Source of the DNA: Phallusia mammillata
Taxonomy: Eukaryota > Chordata > Ascidiacea > Phlebobranchia > Ascidiidae
NCBI GenBank assembly: GCA_003260075.1
Contig: QLIY01000337.1
Coordinates: forward strand, 62,001 to 126,000
DNA: 64,000 bases
Direction of reading: 5' to 3'
A program made the translations under genes and the position numbers. Below the pieces are notes generated by a model that made no database searches, was not told where the DNA came from, and saw nothing but the letters and a program-made list of their open reading frames with translations. Shown piece after piece: positions 1 to 13,773 of the stretch (positions are counted from its first letter, which is position 1; each line of letters opens with the position of its first letter).

Positions 1-209
1 CATCCTTACATACCAGTAAATTTAATGATAACACAAATACAGGCACCTATAATGTAAATGTTATGGACAATTTTGCATGCTTAGTCTGTTACGGCATTTC
101 AAAAATTGCTTGATGCATATTTTTAAATCATGAACTTCTTTTACTAAATGGGAAAAAGTCTAAAACCTAAAAAAACACAGCAACATATTTTATTGTATTG
201 TAAAATCAG

Positions 210-2933
210 GATTGGATGATGACACTTTGACTTGTATTAAGAACTGGAAAGAAGAAGGTCAAGCTGATAAACTTCTTGAAAGACTCGATAAAAAACATTC
301 TCTAGAAAGAAGTTTGCTTCGTGGAATTTCTAAATTTGGTAAGCACAATATCATTTTTATCATTGGTTGATAAACATTCACGGATTGATTGTCTATTTTA
401 CAGCAGGACACAAGACTTGTAACTTTTGTTTAACTTCTACGTAGAATGGGATCCCGCACTTAAAAATCAGCAAGTTTAGATTTTTTTCCCATACAGAAAA
501 ATTTAGAAGAATTTTTTTTTCTAAATTTTTTCACTGTTCCTAAATACGTTTAAAATTCCCACTTCTTAAACACAAGTTGATCATGATAACCTTTCGGCCC
601 TTTTGGTGGCCTTGCACTTTTACTACCTGAACAAGTAAACAAAAATGTGAAACTTTAGGACCAACACAACTGACACAAGCTTTGACCTTTCTGCCACGAA
701 ACACAAGGACCATGTATTTACACAGCTATCAGAGTCTTGTGTGGAATAAAGTGGCAAGCAAACGGATTAAGGAATATGGCTTAAAACCTGTAGTTGGCGA
801 TTTAGTACTTCTCGATCCTACAGACAGGTGAGCTATTTTGTCAAATTTTGATGTATTTTATTTTATGCCTGTTTGAGGTTTAAGGCAGGGGTGTGCAACC
901 TTTGTCACTGTGGGGCCAAATACAATTGCCAAGATTAGATCGCGGGCCGCACCTTTATATAACACAAGGTGATTTTACTTTGTTGGGTATACCCAAATGC
1001 TTTAACTACAAGTAAGTAGCGTTTGATTCTAGCCACATATTGCAAGATCGCAGAAAAATAGAACCGGGCGCATTAATATGCTCAAAAATGTAGAATAATT
1101 GGACTCGTATGCCAATTGGAAATTTTCCTGAGTCTCCACGGGCCGCACACCCTTAATCGACGGGCCACATTTGGCCCGCGGGCCGCAGGTTGCACACCCC
1201 TAGTTTAAGGTAAGCAAACAAAAGACCGAAACAAAAAGAGAAACCTTTTTTTGGTAGTGCAATGTAAAAGCGTTATTTTTGTTTTAATTTGTTTATATTT
1301 ATTAGCATATTTTTTATGTATCTTAACTTAAAAAATACTGATAAGTATTGTGAATAATAGCAACATCATTTGTTTTAGATATTCTGGCCGACAGAGCCTT
1401 TGTCATTAATGTTGATCAATAAAAACAATACTATGTTATAAAAGCATGTAGCTAAAACAAAGCCTATAAGGTCTCGTCAGTACAGCTGGTGACAACAGAT
1501 TGGCCATGACATTTCAGCCAGTTACTCCAAGCAAACTGGAGTGCTGTTAGCTCTTGTCACCAGCTCCACTGAAGACTGTATAGGTGGAAACAGTGTGTAT
1601 TCTCTACAGCCTAAATATTCTGTATTTGTTTTGTTATGAAAAGAAATCTAAAATCCAACATAAAAATCATACAAGGAATGGGTTTAACATTTTCAAATTG
1701 TGCAGTATAAATGAAATTCAAGATGAAGACGCAGAACCACCATCAAAGAAACATAAATTTGTCAGTGATGTGAAAGTCAAAGTTTTGACTGCCGATGATC
1801 TTTCACTGTATGATATAACTGATGTCGTTCTGCCTTTACCTGGCTGTCAAATAACTTACCCTGTTTATGAAACCAAAAACTATTATGACACAATTCTAAA
1901 AGAGGATGAAATTGAAAACACTGCCTTTGATCATAGAGTCAAGTAAGTTGTTTGACATTTATTTTCAGAATTTGTACAAAAAGTTATTTTTTTTCATTTA
2001 TTTTGATCATAAAAAGAGTATATTTTATCACATGAAGCCAGTGGTGGGATTTAGCCAGTTTGCACCGGTTCTATAGAACCGTCTCACGAAATTGTATTAG
2101 ATCAGCAAACCGGTTAGCATTACTGGTTACTGTCAATGAACTTTGTGATAGAACCGGCTGACAAAAATTTTTAATCTGACCACTGCACGAAACCCTTTTT
2201 GTTGGATAAATTTTACTTCAGTTACAAATTTACAAGTGATTATAACACCAATAAATGTGGTCTTGTACCATTTTGGCCTTTAAATATGACTCATTATAAA
2301 TTCTTTCATGTTTTCATTTTTGCACTACTGTACCTATTTTTAGTGACTAAATTTGCATGTCTTACTCCATATTAAATTGTTGTTTTTTTGGCAGAGAATA
2401 TCGTCTACCTGGTGCGTACAGAAAACTAATTGCTAAACCTGGTATGGTAGAATGGTCAGTTGTACGTTATGATGATCTGGAACAACCACTGTTAGTGTCA
2501 GATATTGAACGCATGGAAGGGATTACAGAACCAGAAGGAAAAGGTAAACTTTAAAATCAGATTTGGCAAAAATTAAGTAACTTCTCCTACTGGTCACCTA
2601 ATCCCAGCGAAATCCCAAATCTCTAAAATACGGCCAGATCAAACGATTTTGGCCGGAAATTGACCAATCTGGCAATCTTGCTCGATGCTTTGATTTATAA
2701 CGACACCGTTATGCTTTAAACAGCATTTTTCACACTATTTTACAGAGGGTCATTTTCGCGCTTTGCGAATTAAATTCAGTTTAAAAACCTCCTGTTACGC
2801 GACGATGGCACTTCGCGAGGTTCTGAAGCAAGACATGACAACGACTGACCAAATCGCCCTCAGTGACCAGCACAAAGCTGAAGTTCGAAAACATCTTGCG
2901 CAGAACAAAAACCAGGAAGACCAAGAAACATGA
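210..2933 (+). CDS. PUS7: Pseudouridylate synthase 7 (PUS7), 3' five exons
   Basis: TruD-family pseudouridine synthase that isomerises uridine in tRNA and mRNA. Only the C-terminal part is present; the gene enters from the left edge. Exons read from the sequence: 210-338, 680-827, 1706-1942, 2395-2543, 2746-2933 (TGA), all with AG/GT borders and matching phases. Recognisable stretches are LLRGISKF, MYLHSYQSLVWNKVASKRI, YGLKPVVGDLVL, VVLPLPGCQITYP, LPGAYRKLIAKPG and YATMALREVLKQD, which line up with the C-terminal half of human PUS7. Bases 1-209 are intron. A hAT-like MITE (886-1202) and a fold-back repeat (about 1466-1590) sit in the second intron. An AATAAA follows the stop. The catalytic Asp lies upstream of the window. 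Confidence 0.95.
886..1202. mobile_element. hAT-like MITE, family A
   Basis: Terminal inverted repeats CAGGGGTGTGCAACCT and its complement at the right end (AGGTTGCACACCCCTA) are flanked by a perfect 8-bp target duplication GTTTAAGG (878-885 and 1203-1210). The interior has no transposase. Eight-base target duplications are the hAT hallmark. A degraded relative ends near 55620. Confidence 0.85.
1466..1590. repeat. Fold-back repeat, copy 1
   Basis: The left arm (AGGTCTCGTCAGTACAGCTGG) and right arm (CCAGCTCCACTGAAGACTGT) are imperfect inverted repeats enclosing a short loop. A related, larger copy lies at about 31690-31865. No coding content seen. Confidence 0.55.
2039..2185. mobile_element. 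hAT-like MITE, family B (CAGTGGTGGGAT), degraded
   Basis: Begins CAGTGGTGGGATTTAGCC and ends near CCACTG, with the internal GGTTCTATAGAACCG palindrome shared with copies at 30509-30693, 50072-50441 and 56175-56353. No clean target duplication here. Confidence 0.6.
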
Positions 2934-5900
2934 CGATGTCTTACAAGGGCGATTATGTTATCGGTCTTGTTTCAACCAATTTATACAATGTGTCGCTGGT
3001 CTTGGTTCTTTAGTCAGTCTGGTTTAGTTGCCAGAGCATAAATAAAACAGACTTGATTCTAGCCTGACTTAATCCTCGGCCATGTTTGTTTCGTAATATC
3101 ACCTTTTGAGGAAAAATTCATATATTTTGAAAAAAAAGGCCGGGTCCACCGTTTAAGCACGAATGTGTTGCAGTTAGGTTATAACGCAACGTGGTTATAA
3201 AACTTGGAGGTAAAAGGAGAAATTGCGCGAACTAACTCTTTATCCATCTAACTATGACTGACCAAAACCGTAGGAGCGTAACTCAAATTTGTTAAGAAAA
3301 ATACACACGAAATGGTAAAAGATACTTAAAATTAAAGATGAACACGCTAATCCGTTGTCTAACTCAACTCAACCTATACAACTAGAATCGTAAAAAAATG
3401 TTCACAAACCAAATGTGAAAACCGTATAAGCCCCCCCCCCAATTGCGCGAACTAACTCTTTATCCATCTAACTATGACTGACCAAAACAACTAGAATCGT
3501 AAAAAAAATGTTCACAAACCAAATGCGAAAACCGTATAATTATAACGTTGGCGATAAACTGGTTTACGCTGCAGCGCGTTATGGCGAAAACATTAAAAAC
3601 ACATTAGGTAGTAAAAACTGTAAAAATACTTACCAAGAACCCAGATTAATGCACATTACAAACAAGCTTGTATTTATAAGTTAATAAAGCATTACCACGA
3701 GTTTGAATAGTTTCACAGTCTTGATTAATTACTACGCAATGTACAGTTCACAAATTTGTCGACCAGAGGCGTACACTGCATCAATCACGTGTTCAGTCTC
3801 TCGGAATCAATCTTCCACAACATGTTTATTTCTCGAGATTGCTTTTTTGTATTTTAGTCGACCCCTTTAACCCTAAGTTAATCAAGCGTAATGACTTTGG
3901 TTCGTAAAGTAGATTGTTTCAAATTGCGCATGTCTATAGTTTCATTAACCCAAGTTAATCAAGCGCAATGACTTTGGTTCATCGAGTTCATTGTTCAACT
4001 CCCATGTGTCAAATTTGTTTTCCCCTGAGTTTCGTTATGCGTTGTTTACTCAAGATTGCTGGACCTATAAATACCACGCCACAAACTTTGAAATTCATTC
4101 TAGTTTTTAACGGTTAAAATGCTGTTCAAAGTGCGAATTTATATTCTGATAATATTCGCCTCGACGTCGTGTCTCTTGTACCGCTGAACGTAAAAAGTAA
4201 GTTATCTGTGTTCGTCTGTTTGTTATGTTGCTTGTAATAAAACTCGTGAAGGAGATATTTAATTCTGGGCTACGGCAGTTATTAAACCAGGAGTCAGCTT
4301 TGCATTCGCTGCAACACAATAGCCTACAAACAGCTATAATTCGATTCACCGAAAAGTCTGTCCGTCCGTTAAGAAGACGATTTGACATCGGTGGTCGTTT
4401 AAACATATAGTTGGGGTGGTAAGAACATAATTACTTGACAGATCGTTCCACACTTTTAAACAAGCAATTATAGCAACACACAACTGCTTACTATTTTAGC
4501 ACGTTAGGGTACTGTAGGCCCAAATTCATTGTCTTAATGACCTGAAATATCAATTGATAAACAGTTTATTCAACTAAAAGTTACAAGGTGCTGTATAATA
4601 CTTTGCAATGTATAAAACTCCTTGGTTATGCTGTACTTTGCATGGGTATAGCGGTTTTTAAAGTTACACGTTTTGGTACCTTTGGAAAAAAATGCCCGTT
4701 TAAGGACCAAGACCCATCGTATGCGATATACCCCCCCCCCGTATAAAACTCCTTGGTTATGCTGTACTTTGCATGGGTATAGCGGTTTCTAAAGTTACAC
4801 GTTTTGGTACCTTTGGAAAAAAATGCCCCTTTAAGGACCAAGACCCATCGTATGCGATACTACATGCGTTGTTTTTCATTAATATATTTTGTTCAGCCTC
4901 TTAGGAGCTGAGTTTATCCACAAGTTAACATTTGGATACACAAAAATGTAAGCAACGTATTGGAGTAACCGGTCCGTAAATCGTATCATTGGAGCTAAAA
5001 ACAATACAGCAGAACAAAAAAATGGCCACCACACATAAAGCTTTAAAGTAGACAGAAAAACGGTCGTAGCCCAAACTTAAGAAATCAATTGATTTTAAAC
5101 ATTGGTCCGTGACGTAATAAAACGCTAAATAAAGTTTGTGTAAATTGGCTTTAGAATTGCATCATCAATCTGATATATTTATGGCTTTTAAGTTTACATT
5201 CTTTATACACACACCGAACCTTAAAAGTTATTTTGAAATTTACCGGTCCGCAATTCCACCACACACAATTTCAGTCTGATTCAGCATAGCCTTGAACTCG
5301 TAACGTCAAGGTAGGGGGCAACTGCACAAAGAAGATTGTTTCGCACGCGAGTGCCACTTATGGCAAGCTCTATTGCAACGCGTTTAGGAGCCGAGGCACT
5401 ACTAAGTTATTAAAAGTTTTTGGATGGAAATCAGTTTTGACGGCCAAACGGGTTGACTCCTAACGCAAAGTAACCTATTGGTTTTCACCGGAATTTAGCC
5501 GTCGTTTGGCTAAAGCTAATACAATACAACCCACGCAAATGGCTCCAAATAGCACAAAAGATACATGGATAGTTTCAATCACCGACTTCATACGCTTTAA
5601 TAGCCGAGAGTTAGATCTTGTTTCGTACGTAATACGTCAATATGTATGTTTGCGGATTACTAGCTGGTAATAGCAAGAGCATAAGGTAAAAAAAACGTGT
5701 CATATGGTCGTCAATATGGAATAAGACAAACAGTTCGAAATAAAAACACACACATCAATATATACACTTCAGGATATACAATTAGTTGGGCAAATTTCAA
5801 ACGATACACACAAACTGAATGTAACAAACAAGAATTTGAAACGCACATGCAAAACTGGCCTTTTAAGTAATAAAACGCATTTTCGTTGGGCATAAATTAG

Positions 5901-8900
5901 TAGGGTTTATAACTTTACCTGCCTAAACAAAAACTCGTATTGTTAACAGGCGTTTAGGCTTTGTTGCATACAGAACAATGCAAGTTATACAAATAATTAC
6001 AGCCCTTTGCTGCGTTTAACATAGGCAGCAAAAATATTTTATGGTGGTTATTTGGTTCTGTAACGTAAGTTCAAACAAGTTTAGATGATGGAACGGAGGC
6101 TTTTAAAGTGACAAAAATGTAAATAGAAATGATACAACAAACATAAAGAACATACCGTGGGGCTTTAACGTATTTGTAAGCTGATGTTATAGGGGAGTAA
6201 CCAGCAATTTCATCGTATTGTAATTACATCGCAATATTTTCATCGTATTGTAATTACATCGCAGTAACTTCATCATAATGGTTAAAATACCACAGGAGTT
6301 AGTTATGCCACTGTTTTTTCGGGTTTGGGCCGGGTTAGGGCTAAGTTTGAATGAAACGAACCCAACTTCACAGTGGGCCTCATGTATGTCGTTTTTTTCT
6401 TGCTAAACTTTTGGGCCAAATTTGAATTTGCAAAAAAAAATCAGGTGGAGGTCTTAATTTCGGACCTACTTACAACTTTTGGGGTAAATTGCGATGTAAA
6501 ATGTTAAACGCAGAGGATTAAAGATGTAATTAACATGCGATAAAATCGGAGTGAACCGTTATAAGGGGGAGGCACCAAAAAACCAAAACACACGAAGCAA
6601 TATGGATTGTGCGATTATATATATTTGTACATGTAACAAAACATGTGACCATAAAGTTAAATAGCGAATACGAGTTGAAGAAAGACAAATAAAATTCAAG
6701 GCGCGCAAATTGCCTATCGCATCATTGCACTTTACCATCCAGCCCGCTAATAAACTGCTCTATCAAGCTGAAATAGCTGAGTAAGCGTTTAAACTAGTTA
6801 ACGTTTTGCTGCATCAGTTAAATGGAAGGGCCCTGTTTAAGCCCCCCCCCCCAATTGCCTATCGCATCATTGCACTTTACCATCCAGCCCGCCATTAAAC
6901 TGCTCTATCAAGCTGAAATAGCTAAGTAAGCGTTTAAACTAGTTAACGTTTTGCTTCATCAGTTAAATGGAAGGGCCGTATTTAAGAGTATTACTACTTA
7001 GGCAAGATGACAAAGTCCGAGTAATATAGAAGGCAGACCTGCAAAGTCCAGAAGAGCAATGTTTAAATGTTTTTTGACGCTGCTTTGAATTTTTTCCCCC
7101 TTCTGAACGATACCAGCGACGTAGAGAGAACGGTTATTACGTTTTAAATCACCATAGAAACTTATAAACAGAAAGTAGAACTGTAAGATTCAATTTTGCA
7201 TTATTTTTGTGCACTGATTCTAAAAAATTTAAGAGATTTCCAAATATGCCGGAAACTTTTTAACTTTAGGACATTTTATGGAATTCTATTTACGACCTAG
7301 TGACAAAATGCTTGCCCCCCCCCCCAAATTTAAGAGATTTCCAAATATGCCGGAAACTTTTTAACTTTAGGACTTTTTATGGAAGTATTCTCTTGTATTT
7401 ACGACCTAGTGACAAAATGCTTGTATGCGTGACAACGGTAAAAAGCTCATTTATTTCTTATTTGCCTTAAGATACGATCTCACCTACAAAAATATGGTTT
7501 CAAATTTTTTGACCAACTTTCGTGGTGTTAAGTTGCAAAATGTGATTAGTAATTCTTTTGCAGTTAAACTTCCGTTAAATCGGATTCGGTTAATCCGGAT
7601 CCTCCCCTAATTCGGACCAAACTTTCCCCCCCCCCTACAAATGATTTGTAATGTGGTAAGGCTTGAACTAATCGACATCGGTTGATCTGGATGTTCGTCT
7701 AATTGAGACATATTTTTTGGGTCCAAACGAGTCCGGATTGAGGTTTAATGTAGTTTGTCAAATGCGCCTGTTTGAGAAGTTTTGATAAACACTACTTTTG
7801 TGTCTTTCACTCAATTACAAAAAGGGGCGCCAAAAATTAAAGAAAAATTTCACCATAAGAAACCCGTATGTTTATCCGCAGCCAGAAACTCAGCATTCAA
7901 GATCATAGAAAGCGAAAGTTTCCGCCACTAGTTTAAGGCAAGAACTCGCATTCACATGTTAACCGCAAATGGGGTGACGTAGAAGGTGTATGACGTCACT
8001 ATGAGAAACACTGCGGTAAGAACTGAATACAGAAGAAAACGCGAAAAATTCGAAAGAGCACGCAATAATGATAGTGAAAACGATGTCCCATTGTAATAGT
8101 GCAAAATGGGTTCCAAACGAAATGAATCCAAATTTAAACTAACTGTAACTTAACTTTAATTTGGATATCACTGATGATGGCGTAAGCATTTGCCGAAACG
8201 TTTGAATAATAAAGCATGACGCTTTTTACGTATGTTTGGGCCGTTATTTTCCTCATTAAATTTGTGAACAGATCCGTGTATGGTGTTCCTAACTTGATAA
8301 TAGTTTTACATTTTTTAAAAAAAGATCTTCATATGTAAAGAGCATTATCTGCAGTGCTTAAAAAGGCAAATGCTTTCGGCCACCAAGTTTATAAAGTAGC
8401 CTGTTTGGAACCCGTTTTAGGCTGTTCGCATAATTTCCTTCGAAAAAACAACGCGCCACAGTTTGTAATCGAATAAGTAAAAAAAAAACTATTATAGAAA
8501 CAAAAACCTGGCGCTGTAGGCTAGAGTTTTGGCGTGTAGGTGACCCCGCAGCTGATTGGTGGAGGCGGTCACATGCACATGAGATCACGTGATCAGCTGA
8601 GCAAGGGTAGGCAACCTTCCAGAACAATCGCTTCAGGCCAGTCGCCGTATTTGTTCTTTTCCTTGTCGTTCGTTGCGATCTGACGATAGAGAAACGTTAG
8701 AAAAATTTACAACCAAGTTTTTATGGCATATTAACACGCGTCAGTGTAGCTCCAGCGCGTTTAACCGAGTATCCAACAATTATGCCCTTCACTGTTTTGC
8801 GCTACATGGCGTTTTAACGTTGCTCAGTTACTTCTGACTTGGTGATTGTTTTTGTGGTATTGTGTCGCTATGTTCACCAAGCGAAATAAACTCATCTCAT

Positions 8901-9622
8901 TCTTCGTAAAGCTGTATGTTAGGCCCAAAACGAAAAGTTATACAGTTAATTAAAAGCAAAACTAGATGGGCGCTTGTACGAACACAACATAGGCACATTT
9001 AAATTTTAAACCGTTGCTTTTATCTTCACATAAGTTAGTGGTATTGTCACAAGGAAACCACAACTTGCTTGAAATCAAAAGGTAACACATATGTGTACAT
9101 GTACAAACGAGACCAAACGTTAATAAAATACCATAAAGTGACGGTTGGAAAAGTTGCTTGGGTACGAATATGGTAGCTACAGCAAACTATGGGCCGATCC
9201 CAGTGCCATAACAAACTAGTCCTTTGTCCGTCATCGTAAAAAAACACGATTATAGAGAGCGTAAACAATGTACACCTGCTGGATTTACCGGTCGCTGAAC
9301 GGCCACAGACAAGTTTGCTTTATTACTAACACTTGCAGACTCAATAAAACTGTAAAATTAAACTATTGGGCCATGTACTTTAGCAAGTCCCCCCCCCCCG
9401 AAAAGTTATACAGTTAATTAAAAGCAAAACTAGATGGGCGCTTGTATGAACACAACATAGGCACATTTAAACCGTTGCTTCTATCTTCTCATAAGTTAGT
9501 GGTATTGTCACAAGGAAACAACAACTTGCTTTAAATCAAAAGGTAACACATGTGTGTACCTGTACAAACGAGACCAAACGTTAATAAAATACCATAAAGT
9601 GACGGTTGAAAAAGTTTCTTGA

Positions 9623-9662
<40 letters not shown>

Positions 9663-9999
9663 TTGGTAAACCGAAGTAAAAATTGGGCCAATTTCAGATA
9701 GATGTCTGCCACATTTGTAACTTCAAGAAGGACTTTTTCTTGACCAAATGTGTAATACCTGCATTAATCAGTGAAAGGGTAAAGAATTTGTTTTGAGAAA
9801 CCAATAATATTAAATACAGCATGGGGAAAAAGCTTTTTTTGTCGTGAGGTGTCTGTTTTCACAAAAGCCTTTGATCAAGCAGAATTGGGTTTAAAAAATA
9901 TGCTACTGGAGCAAAGTATAAAATACATTTTAACTGAGTAAGATTTAACATGAAAACATTTTAGCACGTAACAGCCAGTATGTGTTCAATGTCATGGTT
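2934..9999. other. Gene-poor interval with local duplications
   Basis: No convincing gene seen on either strand. It contains C-run junctions at 3431-3440, 4731-4740, 6842-6852, 7315-7325, 7626-7635, 9389-9399 and a 39-C run at about 9624-9662. Most separate two near-identical copies: about 3221-3430 with 3441-3538, 4610-4730 with 4741-4858, 6707-6841 with 6853-6985, 7229-7314 with 7326-7423, and 8931-9388 with 9400-9622. A pogo/Tigger-like inverted repeat is possible around 7560-7760. The 3' end of a retroelement-like sequence (CCGAAACGTTTGAATAATAAA) lies near 8190-8215. The last exon of the FAM3-like gene may lie in its right end. Confidence 0.6.
3041..3046 (+). terminator. Polyadenylation signal of PUS7
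   Basis: Canonical AATAAA about 110 bases after the PUS7 stop codon, same strand. Confidence 0.6.
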
Positions 10000-10069
10000 C
10001 ACTGCACAAATCTCGTTTAGAAACACGTGACTAATCAAGCATGAAACGAGTGAGTGGTCAGTTGCTTAC

Positions 10070-13000
10070 CTGTTCAAAAGCGTTGCGGTGTTTAATATTT
10101 TTACCCCCAACAAAAATCCAGTTATCTCGAAAGGAGAGTTTGGCTGCTTGGTGACTTCCTATCTCTTCCAGCATGGCCTTTGCTTCATTGTCAAGTCTAA
10201 AATCAAAGTCAAGTTCAATGAAAAATCAATGCTACTTTTCCCTACAATCTTTTCTGTGTGTGTATTAAGTAGGGATGGGCCAAAGCTACAATGTTCTGCA
10301 CCGAACATCGTTAATGCTGGGTGCTCGGCCGAACAAGCTCGGTGCTTTGTGACGTCAAAAACATTCCCGTGACGTAACAAACAGGTTACCAACGTCACAA
10401 GCGGTGTTTAAGCTGTACAGGCCCCAGAAGTGCGCGCTTTTCCACCACTTAATGCTTTGAAAAAATAGTTTTATTTTTGTTCTTGGATACCTTTTCGAAC
10501 ACTAGTTTCGTATTTTAGCAGGGAATGAATATGCAAGTTTAATGTTTGGGTCAGTTTGTGCAACTGTTCGGCAGAGCACCGAGCATTAAAAACAGCTATG
10601 CTCGGTAAGTGCACAGTTTTATGGCAAATTATGATAATTTCGTGTACTGCCAACAACCGACTCAAAAATGCATTTTTTAAATTGTGTTTTTATAGCCTTC
10701 CAGTTTTATACCCCCCCCCCTGCTTTGTGACGTCAAAAACATTCCCGTGACGTAACAAACAGGTTACCTACGACACCAGCGGTGTTTAAGCTGTACAGGC
10801 CCCCCCCCCACTTCAGTTGTACTGTAATCATGCTTTATCTTGAACTTCGACTTTGACTTTGACAAACTTTAAATACCGTTTTAGTCAATGTTTAACTACC
10901 ACGCAATAAAAAAGACATAGTTTATAATTACACGGTCTTATAAGCAAACAATTGAAGTCAGTTCTACATAAAATCGGTTTACACGATTTCCCCCCCCCCC
11001 ACTTCAGTTGTACTGTAATCATGCTTTATCTTGAACTTCGACTTTGACAAACTTTAAATACCGTTTTAGTCAATGTTTAACTACAACGCAATAAAAAAGA
11101 CATACTTTATAATTACACGGTCTTATAAGCAAACAATTGAAGTCAGTCCTACATAAAATCGGTTTACACGATTTTCATCCCTTACTGGCAAAATGTTACC
11201 CTAGGTGTCTAATGTACATTATTACTACCTTGTAGATCCAGTTTCAACTTTTGGGGCATACTACAGTAAACGTCGGGTAATTTTGACCCGTTTCGATCAA
11301 AAAACTGTCCGGATTAGACAAAAATCCGGTTTAAACGATATCCATTAGCTCAAATCCTACCACATCACAAATCATTTGTACCTTAAGATTGTCCAAAATA
11401 CGAAGATCGGGATTAACCGAGGTTACTGTAGCTCAAAACTGACCATGGTTGGCACACTAAAACTTCATTGCAAACGCAGTATAGCAGTGCACTGCGTCGT
11501 ATGGGGCCTTGCTCGATACGAGACGGTATTTTTGAGAGGTAAACACCGCTTACTAAAGCCCACCTTCTAAATTTAACCCAATGGTTTCACCAAAAAACGT
11601 GTCCGTTAAGGAAACTGTCATGCTCTATATAAGCGACCTAGTGCCTTTAGTCTAGCGGCCAACGCGTTCCGTTTCACCCGAAGTGAATCAATAGCTTACC
11701 ACGCACCAGTAGAAACAGTTACGACCGGCGCTTTTGTAGGCCAAGCCTGTAGTAACTTTAAGGAGCTTCAAACAACGCATGTTACACTTACTTGAATGCA
11801 GCGTCGTCGTACGTTGTAACCATGATTACTTCGTTGGGTTTTAAAGCCTTAAGAAAGTTTTTAAGTTCCGTACTGTCTGTTGAAACCAATAAGGGACATG
11901 TGAATATATTTAAAAAATATTTTAAAAACAATCATACATGTTTATGAAAGTAAAAAAATACCTTTCCCATAAAGGTCAAACACCAGTTGTTTTGTAGATT
12001 TTCCAGTGTTTCCGTCTATCACAGCAACGTTCATGCCTCGATCAACATTGTTTAAAGAGTTTTTCATTAAACTGCAACAAATACCAACACATAGAAGATA
12101 AGTGGCTTGAAGAGGCAAAATATAAAACACTGTGTATTTTATTCTGCCAGTAACACATTCACAATGAGTATTTTTCCAAAAAAGTTATACGCCTCTAGAA
12201 AATAAAACTATGTGTATACTGTATTTGTATTCTCTTTGTACGAATAAACCAATTAGTAATATTTTTCATTTTATTTTAGGTATCTAGGAACACAAGACTC
12301 AGACTTGGGTAGTACAAAAGTTACATTCACAATGGTTGATTTTCCCCCCCCCCCGTATTTGTATTCTCTTTGTACGAATAAACCAATTAGTAATATTTTT
12401 CAATTTATTTTAAGTATCTAGGAACACAAGACTCAGACTTGGGTAGCACAAAAGTTACATTCACAATGGTTGATTTTGCCCCCCCCCCTATAAGTCATAT
12501 GTTTAATTTCGTTTTAGGTACATAAGTAAACAAGACTCAGGCTTTAACAGTAGTTTAAGTAAAATCTAAATTGAAATGCAACGTGAGAGATTTCCAAATG
12601 TGCTGCAAAATGTTTGCTATTTTAAAGTGCAAAAATTGTATGATGTTTTCAAACCTGATGACGAAATATGTACATAACACTATTCAAAAGCTAGGATTTT
12701 TTCTTATTTGTCACTGAAAGAAGACTGACTGGCCATAATAAAGATGAAAATTAACTTTCTTTCAACAACTTGCGATACAAACAATTGTCATTTTCAGTGA
12801 AATAAGAATAAATGGTCTACGTTTTATTGGACATCATTGACAACAAGGTTTTAGTTAAGTTTTGGGTACATTTTTTACAAACGTTTTTCAAAGGGATATT
12901 TATGAACAATCTTTAACAGATTATATATATCTAAGTTTGGTAAAAACACCAATAAAAGCTTGTTACAACATGGGGAAAATGGAACATACCAGGTATAAAC

Positions 13001-13685
13001 ATTCCTACCCATGATTGCTGTGCGTCAGTAAATACAAACAATGCAACTGGTTTCATTGTGACTCAAGTTTTTATGAGGTGACTGTTGGCTTGTAATGGAT
13101 ACAAATAAATTAATCATGAGCATAATAGCAACACAATGTCATAAAAGTGGGACTAACAGCCCGAAGCAACAGAATTTAACAATAAAATCATGTGCCCCCC
13201 CCCCTGTTTTTATCAAGAGTGAATGTCCATTTTATTCCTGGATTTAATCGACAAATTGCCAATAACAGTTTTACCAATTATAAATACATGGATTGATTGG
13301 CCCCCCCCCCTATTTTAAAAACAATCATACATGTTTATGAAAGTAAAAAAATACCTTTTCCGTAAAGATCAAATCCCCCCCCCCTAAAGATGAAAATTAA
13401 CTTTCTTTCAACAACTTGCGATACAAACAATTCTCATTTTCAGTGAAATAGGAATAAATGGTCTACGTTTTATTGGACATCATTGACAATAAGGTTTTTA
13501 GTTAAGTTTTAGGAACATTTTTTACAAATCTTTTTTTCAAAGGGATATTTAAGAACATTCTTTAACAGATTATACATATCTAAGTTTGGTAAAAACACCA
13601 ATAAAAGCTTGTTACAACATAGGGAAAATGGAACACACCAGGTATAAACATTCCTACCCGTGATCGCTGTGCCAAAACTGCTGTA

Positions 13686-13773
<88 letters not shown>

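Noticed and set aside
9660..9770. Last exon of the FAM3-like gene (frame with KVLLEVTNVADIYLK on the minus strand)
   Set aside because: The frame does not fit the phase of the preceding exon and lacks the FAM3 C-terminal pattern; the in-phase reading stops after about 11 residues.
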